Below, one piece after another: positions 36,274 to 46,925 of a stretch of DNA of 64,000 bases. Positions within the stretch are counted from its first letter, which is position 1, and every line of letters begins with the position of its first letter. The stretch is from Cunninghamia lanceolata. Lineage: Eukaryota; Streptophyta; Pinopsida; Cupressales; Cupressaceae. Below the pieces are notes generated by a model. That model had not been told where the DNA came from, ran no database searches, and saw only the letters and a list, made by a program, of their open reading frames with translations. Position numbers and translations under genes: made by a program. The stretch lies in the NCBI GenBank assembly GCA_027924645.1, contig BSBN01000297.1, forward strand, positions 5,828,001-5,892,000, read 5' to 3'.

Positions 36274-36809
36274 GAAGCTTTTGTTGTCTGTATCTATTTT
36301 GATGATTATTATACTATTCAATTATTGAATATATTTGATCTGAGATGACTTTTGTTGAAATTAGAAAAAAAAAAATTACTCCCTCTTTTTATAGTATTTA
36401 TTATTAGTTAAAAGTTTAAAATTTATTGTATATAAAATTGGTTGGATCTTACATATCAATTTACAAATATTGTGCTCCTGTTAATTCAAAATTGGTGACA
36501 TGTGTCATGGATTGCATATGATGTATGACTACGTGGAACATATCTTGGAAACACTATTAACTTATTAAGTATTATCTATATACTTATTACTTACATCAAA
36601 TCAAGCACAAATATTTGCATGCAGATTAAATTCACTTAAATTCACTTGAAAAGAAATATCAAATCACTTAAATATTGGCACGCTTGGAAAGATATCCAAA
36701 TGCTTCAAAGCCCAGCGCCATTAATGAAGCCTGGTTCTATTTAATGGAGCCCAACAATGCCTCATAGTCATACCAAAGTTTGAAGCTAGCTTGCTACTTA
36801 ACAAAGAAA
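36274..36809. other. AT-rich spacer, nothing recognised
   Basis: No LTR end, gene or repeat array was identified between the element E frame and the next open frame. Confidence 0.35.
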
Positions 36810-37391
36810 ATGGATACACCAATTTGCCTTATAGCACTACGAAGGCAAATTGCTTTCTTGGGTTACATAACAGACTCGAGGCTTAGAGCTATAACGGAGC
36901 TTCACAGAATTGTACATTTGTGCTTCCTGGAGTTGGAAGCCATTAAAATGGTGCTTGGGAGGGACTTTTTAATAGATAGTAACATATACCGTGTGAATTT
37001 TGACATAGCCTCTTGGTTCTTGGCATCATTGCTAGACCTTGGAGGTGTGAAGGCAGAAATTCTTGAACTATTGCGAGAAGTTTTTAAGGTAGATTTTCTG
37101 GGCAATGATTTTGAGGTAGTTGTTGGGTCAGAGATAGGTGTGGGGATTTCACGGTCTTCTAACCTGCCAATGGTGTTACTTGGGGGAGAGATGGTTTTGG
37201 GGATTCAATGGCTTCCCTTTCTACTGAACATGACAGATGGTGCTCTTGCCCACCACCATCACTGGGCCACCATCGGTCTGAATTTTTTAAGGCGCTCTCG
37301 AGCTCTCGTCAAGGAGCCGAATGCGGAATGGGTGCTGCGCTTCACAGACCTGGTGCAAAAACAGGAGATTTTTATGGTTTCCCTTAGCTAG
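36810..37391 (+). CDS. Unrecognised open frame, 193 aa
   Basis: An uninterrupted frame from the ATG at 36810 (MDTPICLIALRRQIAFLGYI) to TAG at 37389-37391. Leu/Val/Ile-rich helices dominate (FDIASWFLASLLDLGGVKAE, ILELLREVFKVDFLG), with a His run (AHHHHW) near residue 153. I recognise no domain. About 160 bp after the stop is an (aatg)n run at 37548-37566, resembling the tail of a non-LTR element, so this may be a retroelement piece. It may also be a host gene exon. The lack of stops is unusual for this neighbourhood. Confidence 0.3.
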   Translation: MDTPICLIALRRQIAFLGYITDSRLRAITELHRIVHLCFLELEAIKMVLGRDFLIDSNIYRVNFDIASWFLASLLDLGGVKAEILELLREVFKVDFLGNDFEVVVGSEIGVGISRSSNLPMVLLGGEMVLGIQWLPFLLNMTDGALAHHHHWATIGLNFLRRSRALVKEPNAEWVLRFTDLVQKQEIFMVSLS

Positions 37392-38148
37392 TGGCCCAAT
37401 GTTTTGAACTTTTGATTTTTGCTATGTAATTTTGATGTAATATATTATATTATCATGGGAAAGAATATGTAAGGGAATTTTTTGTAACATAATGATATGC
37501 CAGGGGCATAGCTATCCCCCATCTATAACAATTTTTTGAATTGATATCAATGAATGAATGAATGAAAGTTGACATCCACCAGACCAAAAATTGTGAATAA
37601 TTTTTTTATTAATATTAAATAGAATGTAATTAAATGAAAAAAGAAATGCAGATTATGTTTATTGTTTATATCATAAAATACTCGACCGTTCGATGAACAT
37701 TTGATGGATGGTTGTAGTTGCATTCCGGAATGAAATGCACAGAACGCTAGGCTTGCAAACTTAGATCTCTAGAATCACCCTAAACCGTTAGATTTACAAA
37801 GATCAATTGTTTAGAGATTACTGTGAGTTGTCAATGTAGGACAACTATCATACATGTAATAATAACACTAAGCGTAGTCTGGAAGTGACACATTGACTTG
37901 ACATTTCATTCACTAAAAAATTCACTTTATTAAAAAAAGTAAACTTTCTAGTTTCTACTTTTTACTGCTAAGTGATTTTATTTTTATGTGAGAGCCAAGA
38001 GGATCAGCACACGGGGCATCGGGGAGATTTCATATTGCTCATTGCAGTGCACCAGGGAGATTTCAGATTGCTCATTGGCATTGTAGTGCCATTTCCAACA
38101 AAGTCGGTAAGATAAAACATAGAATCCTTAAGTTACGTTTCATCATTT
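37392..38148. other. Spacer with (aatg)n tail and short duplication
   Basis: Contains the aatgaatgaatg run at 37548-37566. A 30-bp direct repeat, gggagatttca(t/g)attgctcattg, occurs at about 38022 and 38052. No gene seen. Confidence 0.4.
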
Positions 38149-38235
38149 CTTAAAATCTTATTTTGTCAAACTTTTTTCTTAAAATCTTATTTTGTCAAAC
38201 TTTTTTCTTAAAATCTTATTTTGTCAAACTTTGCG
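38149..38235. repeat. 29-bp tandem triplication
   Basis: Cttaaaatcttattttgtca plus aactttttt, starting at 38149, 38178 and 38207. The copies are nearly identical, so it is recent. It lies just upstream of the ORF1-like fragment. Confidence 0.9.
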
Positions 38236-38278
38236 TTTAGGGTTGAGAGACTTGAGAAAAATTTCACACTGTACAAGC

Positions 38279-38677
38279 ATGTCTACCACCACTAGCAAAC
38301 CAGACAAAGTTTTTGGGAAAGGCGGAGCAAGTACAGATAAAAAAATAGATTGCTCTGAATTGCTTAAAACCTCAGGTTTGACTGATGAATACCATGATAT
38401 TTATGATCCTAACATGTATGGTAGATTTACCTCAGAACTTAGATTTTCATGTGAGAATAAGGCTACCAAGAAAAAGAAAGTTGATAGTATCAATGCACCA
38501 TGGGTAACTAGATTAGGGCACATGATATTACATGAGGTTTTCCCTTGCCCAAAATTTATCATAGTCTGTGCCCACAATTATGATGGTAACAAAAGAGTAA
38601 TTATAAATAAGGATACCAAAGAAGAAATTTTATCCATTAATGCAGAAGAATTTGGAAAAATGTTGGGGTTTACAACC
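38279..38677 (+). pseudogene. ORF1-like fragment (F), cut by element D
   Basis: The ATG at 38279 opens MSTTTSKPDKVFGKGG. Near its end come FIIVCAHNYDGNKRVIIN and ILSINAEEFGKMLGF, the same pattern as the start of ORF1 in element D (LIATCADRYD, then LANLTPPSLAEMLDIP). At 38678 the LTR of D begins and the frame runs on by chance to 38767. So D landed inside the ORF1 of a related element. The start at 38279 is chosen because upstream in-frame sequence is the 29-bp repeat array. Confidence 0.6.
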
Positions 38678-38869
38678 TGTTGTGCCTTGCACGCACGCCC
38701 CATTCAAAAATGGAGGCCCCCCTCTTTTGATTTGGCTAGAGAGTCATTTGATCTTCTGATCTCCTAAGTGATTGTGTGGTCAAAAGTGCATTTTGACCTT
38801 GATTCAAAGGGTGATATTTGAAAAATCACTTCAATATCTGCTAGAATGAACCCTTATTTTCCACTTTTC

Positions 38870-39010
38870 TACCTTGTCTAACCTTTTACGCTGCCATGTG
38901 CCTTGTCTAACCTTTTGCGCTGAAATGTGTCTTGTCTGACCTTTTGCACTGAAATGTGCCTTGTCTGACCTTTTACGCTAAAATTTGCCTTGTCCGACCT
39001 TGCGCTAAAT
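38870..39010. repeat. 30-bp minisatellite in D LTR
   Basis: Four to five units of gccttgtctgaccttttgcg followed by ctgaaatgt. The same array is at about 54205-54345 in the other LTR copy. Confidence 0.85.
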
Positions 39011-39602
39011 TGCCCTTCAACTGACTTTTGTGCTAAAAGCCTATCGCTCCGACCTTTGCACTGATTTTCTCACTAACTGACTTGGTGTTGAAAATCATCG
39101 ATTTAGACTCCTGTGCTAAAAAACGGTTGCATCCGACTTGTGCTAAAATCAGCGACCACTGACTAATTCGAACAACGCCAAAAGGCCTACAAGTCGGATG
39201 AACTCGATTCCTCTGTAAAATTGTGTTAACTGAACTTCCAAGCCTTGCGCTGAATGCTGCCTCGTCTGACCATGTCTGACATATCAAAATTCTCCGCCAG
39301 GTCTGAGCTAAAGGAAATCCATGCAAAATCCAAACTGACAGTTCGTACGCTTGTGCATTAATGGTGGATTTTGCAGGGGTTAAATAAGAAATTAATCAAG
39401 TTTTAAGTCATTCGATCACATTTTACCTAGAAATTTTGAGCTCCATCCACCCTCTGCCGATTTGCTCGATCTCAAACCCACGACCTACCTGCACGCCGAC
39501 GCGCCATCGCTCTTACCAGGTAGGATTTCAACCCTCATTTTCAAGCTCTCATTTTCAAACAAGTTAGGGTTTAGATTAAACAACAAGTTTTTGGTTAGGA
39601 AA

Positions 39603-41500
39603 ATAGACGATTAATCTACATTTTGGGGTTAGGGTTTCATAAAACTATGAGTCTACATTTAAACCCTAGTTTTAGCTAGCCATGAAATTGAATAAGTCAC
39701 TGTGTGTTAGAAAGCCAAACTTAGGTAATTTTTGCCCTGTGAAGCCCTCGGATTTCCTTGGCGCTAAAATATGCCCCAAATGACTTGCGAAACTAACCAT
39801 TAATTGAGTCAGTCGGAGACCACCAAAATCTGTGCCAAGCGCCTAATATCATTTAGCACTAATATTGACCTCATCCGACCAAACGCACCCAAAATGCTTT
39901 TCTCTGATTTGGTCGGAAGGCCTTAAAAACCCCGCAAGCTCTGAAAACTCCTTTTGCACTAAAAAGACCTTGGTCTGACCTTGCGCTAAAAGATCAGGGT
40001 TCTGACCTGGTCGAATTCTCCCACAAGGTCAGTGCTACCTGAAAACCCCGTCAGGAGCTTACCTTGACTTAGCGCTAAAAGTGACCTCATCCGACCTGCG
40101 TTATAATATCCTCCAACTGACTTAGTCAGACATTATCAAAATCTGTGCAAGTCAGACTGGGCCAATATCCGCGCAAATGCAATATAGTTAAATCGATAAG
40201 ACTTTGTGTCGAAAACTCAACTAACTGACTTGACAATCGTCAGAGGTCGGAGACCTCCAAATTTTGTGCAAGTCGGACCTCCTCGAAATCTGTGCTAAAA
40301 CTCAAAAGCATGAAAGGAAGCTAAGCACGAGGTCGGACCTGCCCGATTTCCCCGTCAAGGTCGGATGACCTCAAATCCAACGCTTTTTCTTCTGAGGGTC
40401 GGACAACCCTCAATTTAGCACAAAACGGTGTAAATGATTGAATTTCTTGAAATTTTCAAAGGGAAGGTGGTTCAAAATGATGAGATTAATGTTGTAGTGC
40501 ATTGTTAAGGGTAATTTTCATGAATTTTCTTGCAACATTATATATTTGATTATAGACAATTAATCTACATTTTGGGGTTAGGGTTTCATAAAACTATGAG
40601 TCTACATTTAAACCCTAGTTTTAGCTAGCCATGAAATTGAATAAGTCACTGTGTGTTAGAAAGCCAAACTTAGGTAATTTTTGCCCTGTGAAGCCCTCAG
40701 ATTTCCTTGGCACTAAAATATGCCCCGAATGACTTGCGAAACTTACCATTAATTAAGTCAGTCGGAGACCACCAAAATCTGTACCAAGCACCTAATATCA
40801 TTTAGCACTAATATTGACCTCATCCGACCAAATGCACCCAAAATGCTTGTCTCTGATTTGGTCAGAAGGCCTTAAAAACCCCGCAAGCTCTGAAAACTCC
40901 TTTTGCACTAAAAAGACCTTGGTCTGACCTTACGCTAAAAGATCAGGTCTCTGACCTGGTCAGATTCTCCCGCAAGGTCGGTGCTACCTGAAAACCCCGT
41001 CGGGAGCTTACCTTGACTTAGCGCTAAAAGTGACCTCGTTCGACCTACGCTATAATATCCTCCAACTGACTTAGTCAGACATTATCAAAATCCGTGCAAG
41101 TCAAACCAGGCCAATATCCGCACAAACGTAATATAGTTAAATCGATAAGACTTTGCACCGAAAACTCAACTGACTGACTTGACAACCGTCAGAGGTCGGA
41201 GACCTCCAAATTCTGTGCAAGTCAGACCTCCTTGAAATCTGTGCTAAAACTCAAAAGCATGAAAGGAAGCTAAGCACGAGGTCGGACTTGCCTGATTTCC
41301 CCACCGAGGTCGGATGACCTCAAATCCAACGCTTTTTCTTCTGAGGGTCGGACAACCCTCAATTTAGCACAAAATGGTGTAGATGATTGAATTTCTTGAA
41401 ATTTTCAAAGGGAAGGTGGTTCAAAATGATGAGATTAATGTTGTAGTGCATTGTTAAGGGTAATTTTCATGAATTTTCTTGCAACATTATATATTTGATT
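39603..41500. repeat. 949-bp tandem duplication in D 5' LTR
   Basis: 39603-40551 and 40552-41500 match nearly base for base, from atagac(g/a)attaatctac to atatatttgatt. The other LTR copy has this unit once (54939-55500 joined to 63421-63812), so the duplication arose in the 5' copy. Confidence 0.9.
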
Positions 41501-41625
41501 ACATGCCATGTTATTATAGTTAGATTTAAATTACCTTCAGAGGCATGTTAGTAGTACATGGTAGATTTACATTGATTCATCTGCAACTTAGGAGTATGCT
41601 AGGAGTTTCCTTGGTATACCAAACT

Positions 41626-41632
41626 TATAAAG
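41626..41632 (+). promoter_or_regulatory. TATA-like box before ORF1
   Basis: TATAAAG 19 bp before the ORF1 ATG at 41651, conserved in the other LTR copy. A start about 30 bp downstream would skip that ATG and favour the in-frame ATG at 41672. Confidence 0.35.
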
Positions 41633-41650
41633 TCCAGTCATGTAGACTAA

Positions 41651-44600
41651 ATGACTGCTCGAGCCCAAGCAATGAAGTATGAGTTCAAAGGAGTCCCTCC
41701 GGAAACCAAGGTCCACTCTGGATGGAGTAATGTCGAGGACACAGACTTAGGTCACATAGACCTAGATGACTTCAAACTTAGAGTCTTTGGTCCAGCTCCA
41801 ACTCCTAGAGCCAGGATACTTAGAGATAGTGGACTTGCACAAGCAGCTGCCTTTCCTACTTCAGTGCATTGTGCAGAACTGATAGCCACCTGTGCGGATA
41901 GATATGACATTATGACAAGACAAATTCAGATAACAAATGGGGATGTCTTAGCTAACTTGACCCCACCTTCTCTGGCAGAAATGTTGGACATCCCCGGGCA
42001 CAAAGTTGTGACAATGCCAGATAAACAAGGGTCAAAGGCAACCTATAATAAGGATGTAGAAGGATGCAGGAAGTACATAAACCGCCATTGGGTTAAGAGC
42101 AGGAAGTCTGCTCTCATCAAGCTCTGTAGAGTACTATACAGGAGTGATTTCCATGATGAGATTGGGGACATAGTAACCTTTTTGAGCAGAATCTATGAGT
42201 TACCAATAGCCTCTACCTTTGAGGATTGGATGTTTATCATAATCACAGAGATATTAAAGGGAACCAAGTTCCACTGGGCCCAGATCCTCAGCAACAACAT
42301 CCATGAAGCCTTCAGCAACTTCAATGAAAACAAATACTTCAGATGGACGTCCTATGTTGTCTATGCATTAGCAAGAAGGAATCACTACGATGGACTATCC
42401 CAGGTTGGTGAAGTTGGAAATGATGAGAAGACACAGATAAAAGTATATGAATGCTATCCACAACCAACTTCATACCAATCATTGATACATTTCAAAAGGG
42501 TAAATGATGCATTCACCATGTACATAGCCAAAAAGTTGCAGGGCAACATAGCCTTGATGATTTCCACTGAGGCTATGAATGAAATAACCAGATATGGCAG
42601 GTGGTATATCCAATTTGAGAAGTTTACGTACATAAGGATACAAGGTTTCACTAGAATGGCCTATAGACTTCCTCAGTACCCTGATGATAAGACAGTGCTT
42701 CTAGAGCTGTCGAGGCAACTAATACCTTGTGCAGAGAAACTTAAGCACTTGCATACACCTAGTGTTCAATTTCTTATCAAATTTGGCAAAGGACTTTATG
42801 CATGCCCTTCTTTGACGTCAGCAAAACATTCAGATAAAGCGCTTCAACTCTTGAATTTAAACTACTACAATGCAAGGGGTCATTTTGATCCAAACAGAGT
42901 GATGGAAAGATTTGTAAGAAAGAAGTTCTTTCACAAAGTGCACATTGAAGACTTTTGGGCCAATTGCCCTGATGATTATGAGATTATGAAGAAGGCACAT
43001 GCAAGGCTGCATTTGGACTTTATCAAAAGGTTTCATATAATGGTAGTCCTGATCAATTGCAAGATGATGAAAATATTATGCTTAGAGGACCATGGGAGGC
43101 ACAATACCATCAACCCATTCCATTGCCAAATTGGGCTAATGCAGAAGAGAGCTCCCTAGATGTTGTTACGAGGGAACTAATCAGACTAAGTAAGGCCTGG
43201 GTCAGATCACAGGTGGCTATTCTGAATGAACAAGGAGTCCAGCTTACTTACAAGGCATTAGAACAAATAAAGACTCCGAGGGAGAAGAGGATGAACCCAT
43301 TCAGGTCACAGATAAGGCAGAGCTAGCTGAAAAATAGAAATCAGATAGTGAAGAACACACATCTCTGGTAGAAAAGGCAAAGAAAATGAAGAAGCCATCT
43401 GTAAGGTCTCCCCAGAAGAAAGACCAACCTCCTTCAGCCAAGACCAGGACTTCCAAGAGAAAGGATATGCCAAGTGGTGCTGGAGAAAGCTTAAGGCTAA
43501 GAAGGTAAAAGTGAAAGAAGCTAACACGAGGGTTGCCACAACTAAAGATGATTCCAATCCTCCAACTATCCAACCTCCTACACAAAGTGTTGACACTGCT
43601 ATCTCAACCCCTGTTGTCTCTGTTGCCACTTCTTCTTCCATTCCTCCTTCCTCTGCTGCATCCACCTCATCTATAACCTCAGCCTCTATAATTCAAGAGA
43701 CATCTTCTGCCACCTCTCCTGCCTCTACCATCACCACCACCTCTTGTTCACTAGCAATTTCTTCTAGTGACTAAAGCAATACTATTTCCTCCACTCTCAC
43801 CATCTCATACCTTTCCACTTCATCTACACCTTCTTCTCCTTTACCATTGCCTCCTATTTCCACCATCCTTTCCCCCCCTCTTTCCTTACCTTCACTATCC
43901 TTTTCTTCATCCATTACCATTTCTTCCTCCTTATCACTAGTCTTAACTAACCTGACACAGGTTAGTTTGCCTTCCTTAACCATCTCTTCTGCTATCCCTA
44001 TTTCACAAATACCAGCTGATTCATTGGCAGTACCCCTATTGCCCAGGATTGAGAAAGTGTGTGCGGAATTAGGATTACAGGAGCTTGAAGTAGTAGTTCA
44101 GGAGGAGAAGGAGGTATTGACTGAGGTAAATAATGATGACTCCCAGGAACCTTCAGCCAACATAGAAGTTGTTGATATATTTGATAGTCCTCAGGACAAA
44201 GATCCAACGGAGGAAGTTTTAAAGATTGCATAGGAGAATGTGGTGATAAATCTGAAGGACTTGGCACAAAAGGAAGAAAAGGAAGAGGAGAAAAGTCCAG
44301 AAAAGAGTGAAGAGCAAGAACAAGAACAATCCAAAGAATTGGCTGTATCTGATAAAAATAGAGTTTCTGAATTGAACAAATCTTCTGCCCCTGAATGGCT
44401 GCAAGGTAGAATGGTATATCCTGAGCCACAGGTGGAGGTAATGCAGCTTGACCTGAGCGCTATCCTGTCACAGGCTCAGAAACCTCAGAAGCCAAAAAAG
44501 GCTAAGATTCAATCAAGAATCTACAAGAATGAATCAGGATCAAGGATAGCAGAAATAGTAGTCCCACCAACTGATGTAGCAAGAGACCAAGTTAGGGAAA

Positions 44601-45571
44601 AAGATTATGTCATATCTATAGTTGATTTAGGCCCAACCACTCATGCTCAAAGAGTGGATGATTTCAAAGGATCAGTTACATCAATTTTGAAACAACTAGA
44701 CAAAGATGAAATGTCTAAGAAAGACTTGAAACAACAAAATGAGGAACTACGAGCATGTCTTCAATTTTTGATAAAGCCAGTAGATGCAGGAGGAGATATA
44801 AGGACAATACCTACTTTCCTATCTACCGATGAGATGGCTAAATTGGGTGAAGTAAGATCAAAATCCCAAGGCACAGAAAATTGGTTATGAAAGGTTTTTG
44901 AAATGGGATGTGAAGCCATAAGTGCCTCTGCTCAAGTTCACCAAAAAATGGTAGATTTGCATGAGAAATGGAAAGACTTGCAAGAAGAATGTGATTCTTT
45001 TGATGAGTATTATTCACACATGTATCCCCAGATCAAAGGTATCAGAGAATTTCCAACTTAGACCTTAGTCACAGAGAACATTTTGACTGGGAATCAGCTG
45101 CCAAAGGCTATTGAATGGTATCAGCAACTACTGTTGAGAAAGGAGACCTTTAAACATATAAAGGAAGCATACAAACTAGTTGATGAAGAATTGAGATCAG
45201 TTATATATGACATCTGTGACTCCTTGAGGGACTGTAGAGAAGAGTCCTGTGATGATTATGCCCCATTTGATGTCAAAAAATGCAAGGTCAAGTTGCATAA
45301 AATAATTTTTTAAGATGCTACACTTAGTATGGAGGAAAGACTAGACAAGGCAAGTGACCTCAAGGCTGAATTCAAGGCATTTCAAAAAGCAGGAGCAGAG
45401 ATAGAGAGAATACATGGTAAATTCAGTCGGGAGCTGGAAGTGTTTGACTATAGGATACATCATTTGAAGGATCCAAACCCATCCGACATCAATCCTGCAC
45501 TTGAGGCATGGTTAACTTATCGCAACAAACTAGCTAGCAAAGACAGTAATGACTTAGATAAGGAGTCTTGA
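41651..45571 (+). pseudogene. Element D ORF1, about 1300 codons, function unknown
   Basis: The first 460 codons are open and form a globular domain with AELIATCADRYDIMTRQIQI, LTPPSLAEMLDIPG and many Trp and aromatic residues. This pattern recurs in fragment F. A one-base shift near 43040 moves the frame until about 43310, and a few stops follow. Next come a Lys-rich linker, a Ser/Thr/Pro-rich mucin-like stretch (43511-44000), and a Glu/Lys-rich run near 44270-44340. The C-terminal part (44640-45571) is long charged helices, probably coiled coil. No enzyme motif is seen. Ogre/Tat elements are known to carry an extra ORF before gag, so this is probably its counterpart. Unusually, it lies before the primer site. 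Confidence 0.6.
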
Positions 45572-46713
45572 TACTATTTTAAATATTCTAATGATACAAT
45601 CCCATCACAATTGTAAATTGATGTATTCAGGGCAGTATGTGACTCTATTTTGTCTTTTTCTTGCTTCCAAAATGCTCTTTTCTATTCATATACTGAGTTG
45701 GCTAGTCAAAATGACTAGTTTCAATGTATCTGGGACTATTTTTCATCTTTTTCATAAAGGACAAAGTATAATCCGAGAATTGATGTGAGTTATTATTGAT
45801 ATAATCTGGACTGTCGGTGTTGAGTTAATATCCACCGTTCATTTGAAAGCTAAGGTATGCTTCTTTTCTATATAAAGGGCTGCCATTTCCACTATTTGTA
45901 AGAGAGATTTTGATGCCAAATTGTTGACTCTATGCCATTTGAAGTAATACAAAGCAAGTTTCTGCAATAATTATGAGAATTTGTACTTTGTGTTGATTCA
46001 TTATGGTTTTCATGGTTTGCTTCTTGCTCTCCTCTAGTTAGATTAGTTATGCTTTCATAATATTCATGGTTTGCTGAAGTATTTGATGAACATTCTAAGT
46101 CCATACTTTTAGTTGTTTGCTGATGGTAAATAGCTATGTAAAGTTAATCTGTGCTAATTATTCATACTCAAGTTCAATTGCATTTCACAAGTTAAGTTGT
46201 GCTGCTCATTCGGTATTTAACAAATGAATGCAATCTAAAAATCTGTTGACCTCCATTGAAGATAGCACCGTTTTCTGCAGCACTATAACACCCATTTCAG
46301 TTTGGTAACTCAGGAAGCTGGTTCAAAGTTTTAGAATGTTTTTCTACTGAAGATAACCTTTGCATTGTGAATGTCACTTAGGATCCCTGTAAAACCCTAA
46401 CCTTTTGCCTTTTCTTTTAAATCATTATTAGTTGTTAGATTAAGAATCTCTGTAGCATTTTATCTTGTTTATCAGCTGAAATTATAATAGGGTTTATGTG
46501 TATTTGCTACCCCAAACCTGAAGATTTGCAGATTGCATGTAAGACCCCTTGTAGGCACAGCTAGAATATACCAACTGAGAAATTCCAAGCAAGCTAAGAC
46601 CTAGCTGTATTATCCTTGGAGTAGTCTTACCTTGGGTAAGATACTTTTCAAGAGAGGTGTGAAACCAGCAATCACACCTACGTTGTTGCGTGCTAAAACC
46701 ACCATCAATAGAA
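45572..46713 (+). other. Presumed end of D 5' LTR (U3 end, R, U5)
   Basis: No coding sequence. It contains the TATA box at 45869 and ends at the primer site. The second LTR copy should contain this segment but lies outside the window. Confidence 0.4.
45869..45878 (+). promoter_or_regulatory. TATA box of element D LTR
   Basis: TATATAAAGG, close to the plant consensus, 840 bp before the primer site. This is a likely promoter for the gag-pol transcript. Confidence 0.55.
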
Positions 46714-46733
46714 TTGGCGCTAGAAGGAGGGCC
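46714..46733 (+). promoter_or_regulatory. Element D primer-binding site
   Basis: TTGGCGCTAGAAGGAGGGCC. The TTGGCGCTAGAAGGAGG type directly follows the 5' LTR in Tat-like elements, as I remember them. It lies 192 bp before the gag ATG. Confidence 0.55.
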
Positions 46734-46925
46734 CCCATTTTCCCTCTGCTAAAAATTAGCAAGTCTGAGGACTAGACAGAGACACACTAGATCCAGCTCA
46801 ACTGGAGAAGAGTTGCGTCCCTAGCAGAATTTAGACGAACAAGAAGAGATCAAGGAATACCTAGATCCCCTCGAGCTCGGTCAACCCCTAGGAATACTAC
46901 AGCAGCTCCCATTAATCCTCCCAAC

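Larger units (their letters stand above)
38678..46707 (+). repeat. Element D 5' LTR, possibly 8 kb and containing ORF1
   Basis: 38678 to about 41687 is matched by 54016-55500 plus 63421-64000, so at least this much is LTR, and the match is still running at the window edge. No primer site is seen after 41687 until 46714, and a strong TATA box (45869) sits 840 bp before it, as expected near the end of an LTR. The extension of the LTR to 46707 (..accatca) is inference. Confidence 0.5.

Noticed and set aside
38149..38278. Upstream extension of the ORF1-like fragment F to 38192
   Set aside because: That part is translation of the 29-bp tandem repeat; the ATG at 38279 starts the non-repetitive protein.
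39540..39680. Ttagggttt words as interstitial telomere repeat
   Set aside because: Only single, spaced occurrences in the D LTR, with no tandem array of the heptamer.
45116..45133. Tggtatcagcaac as an initiator-tRNA primer site for element D
   Set aside because: It lies within the ORF1 coding frame with no LTR end before it, and matches only the first eight bases.
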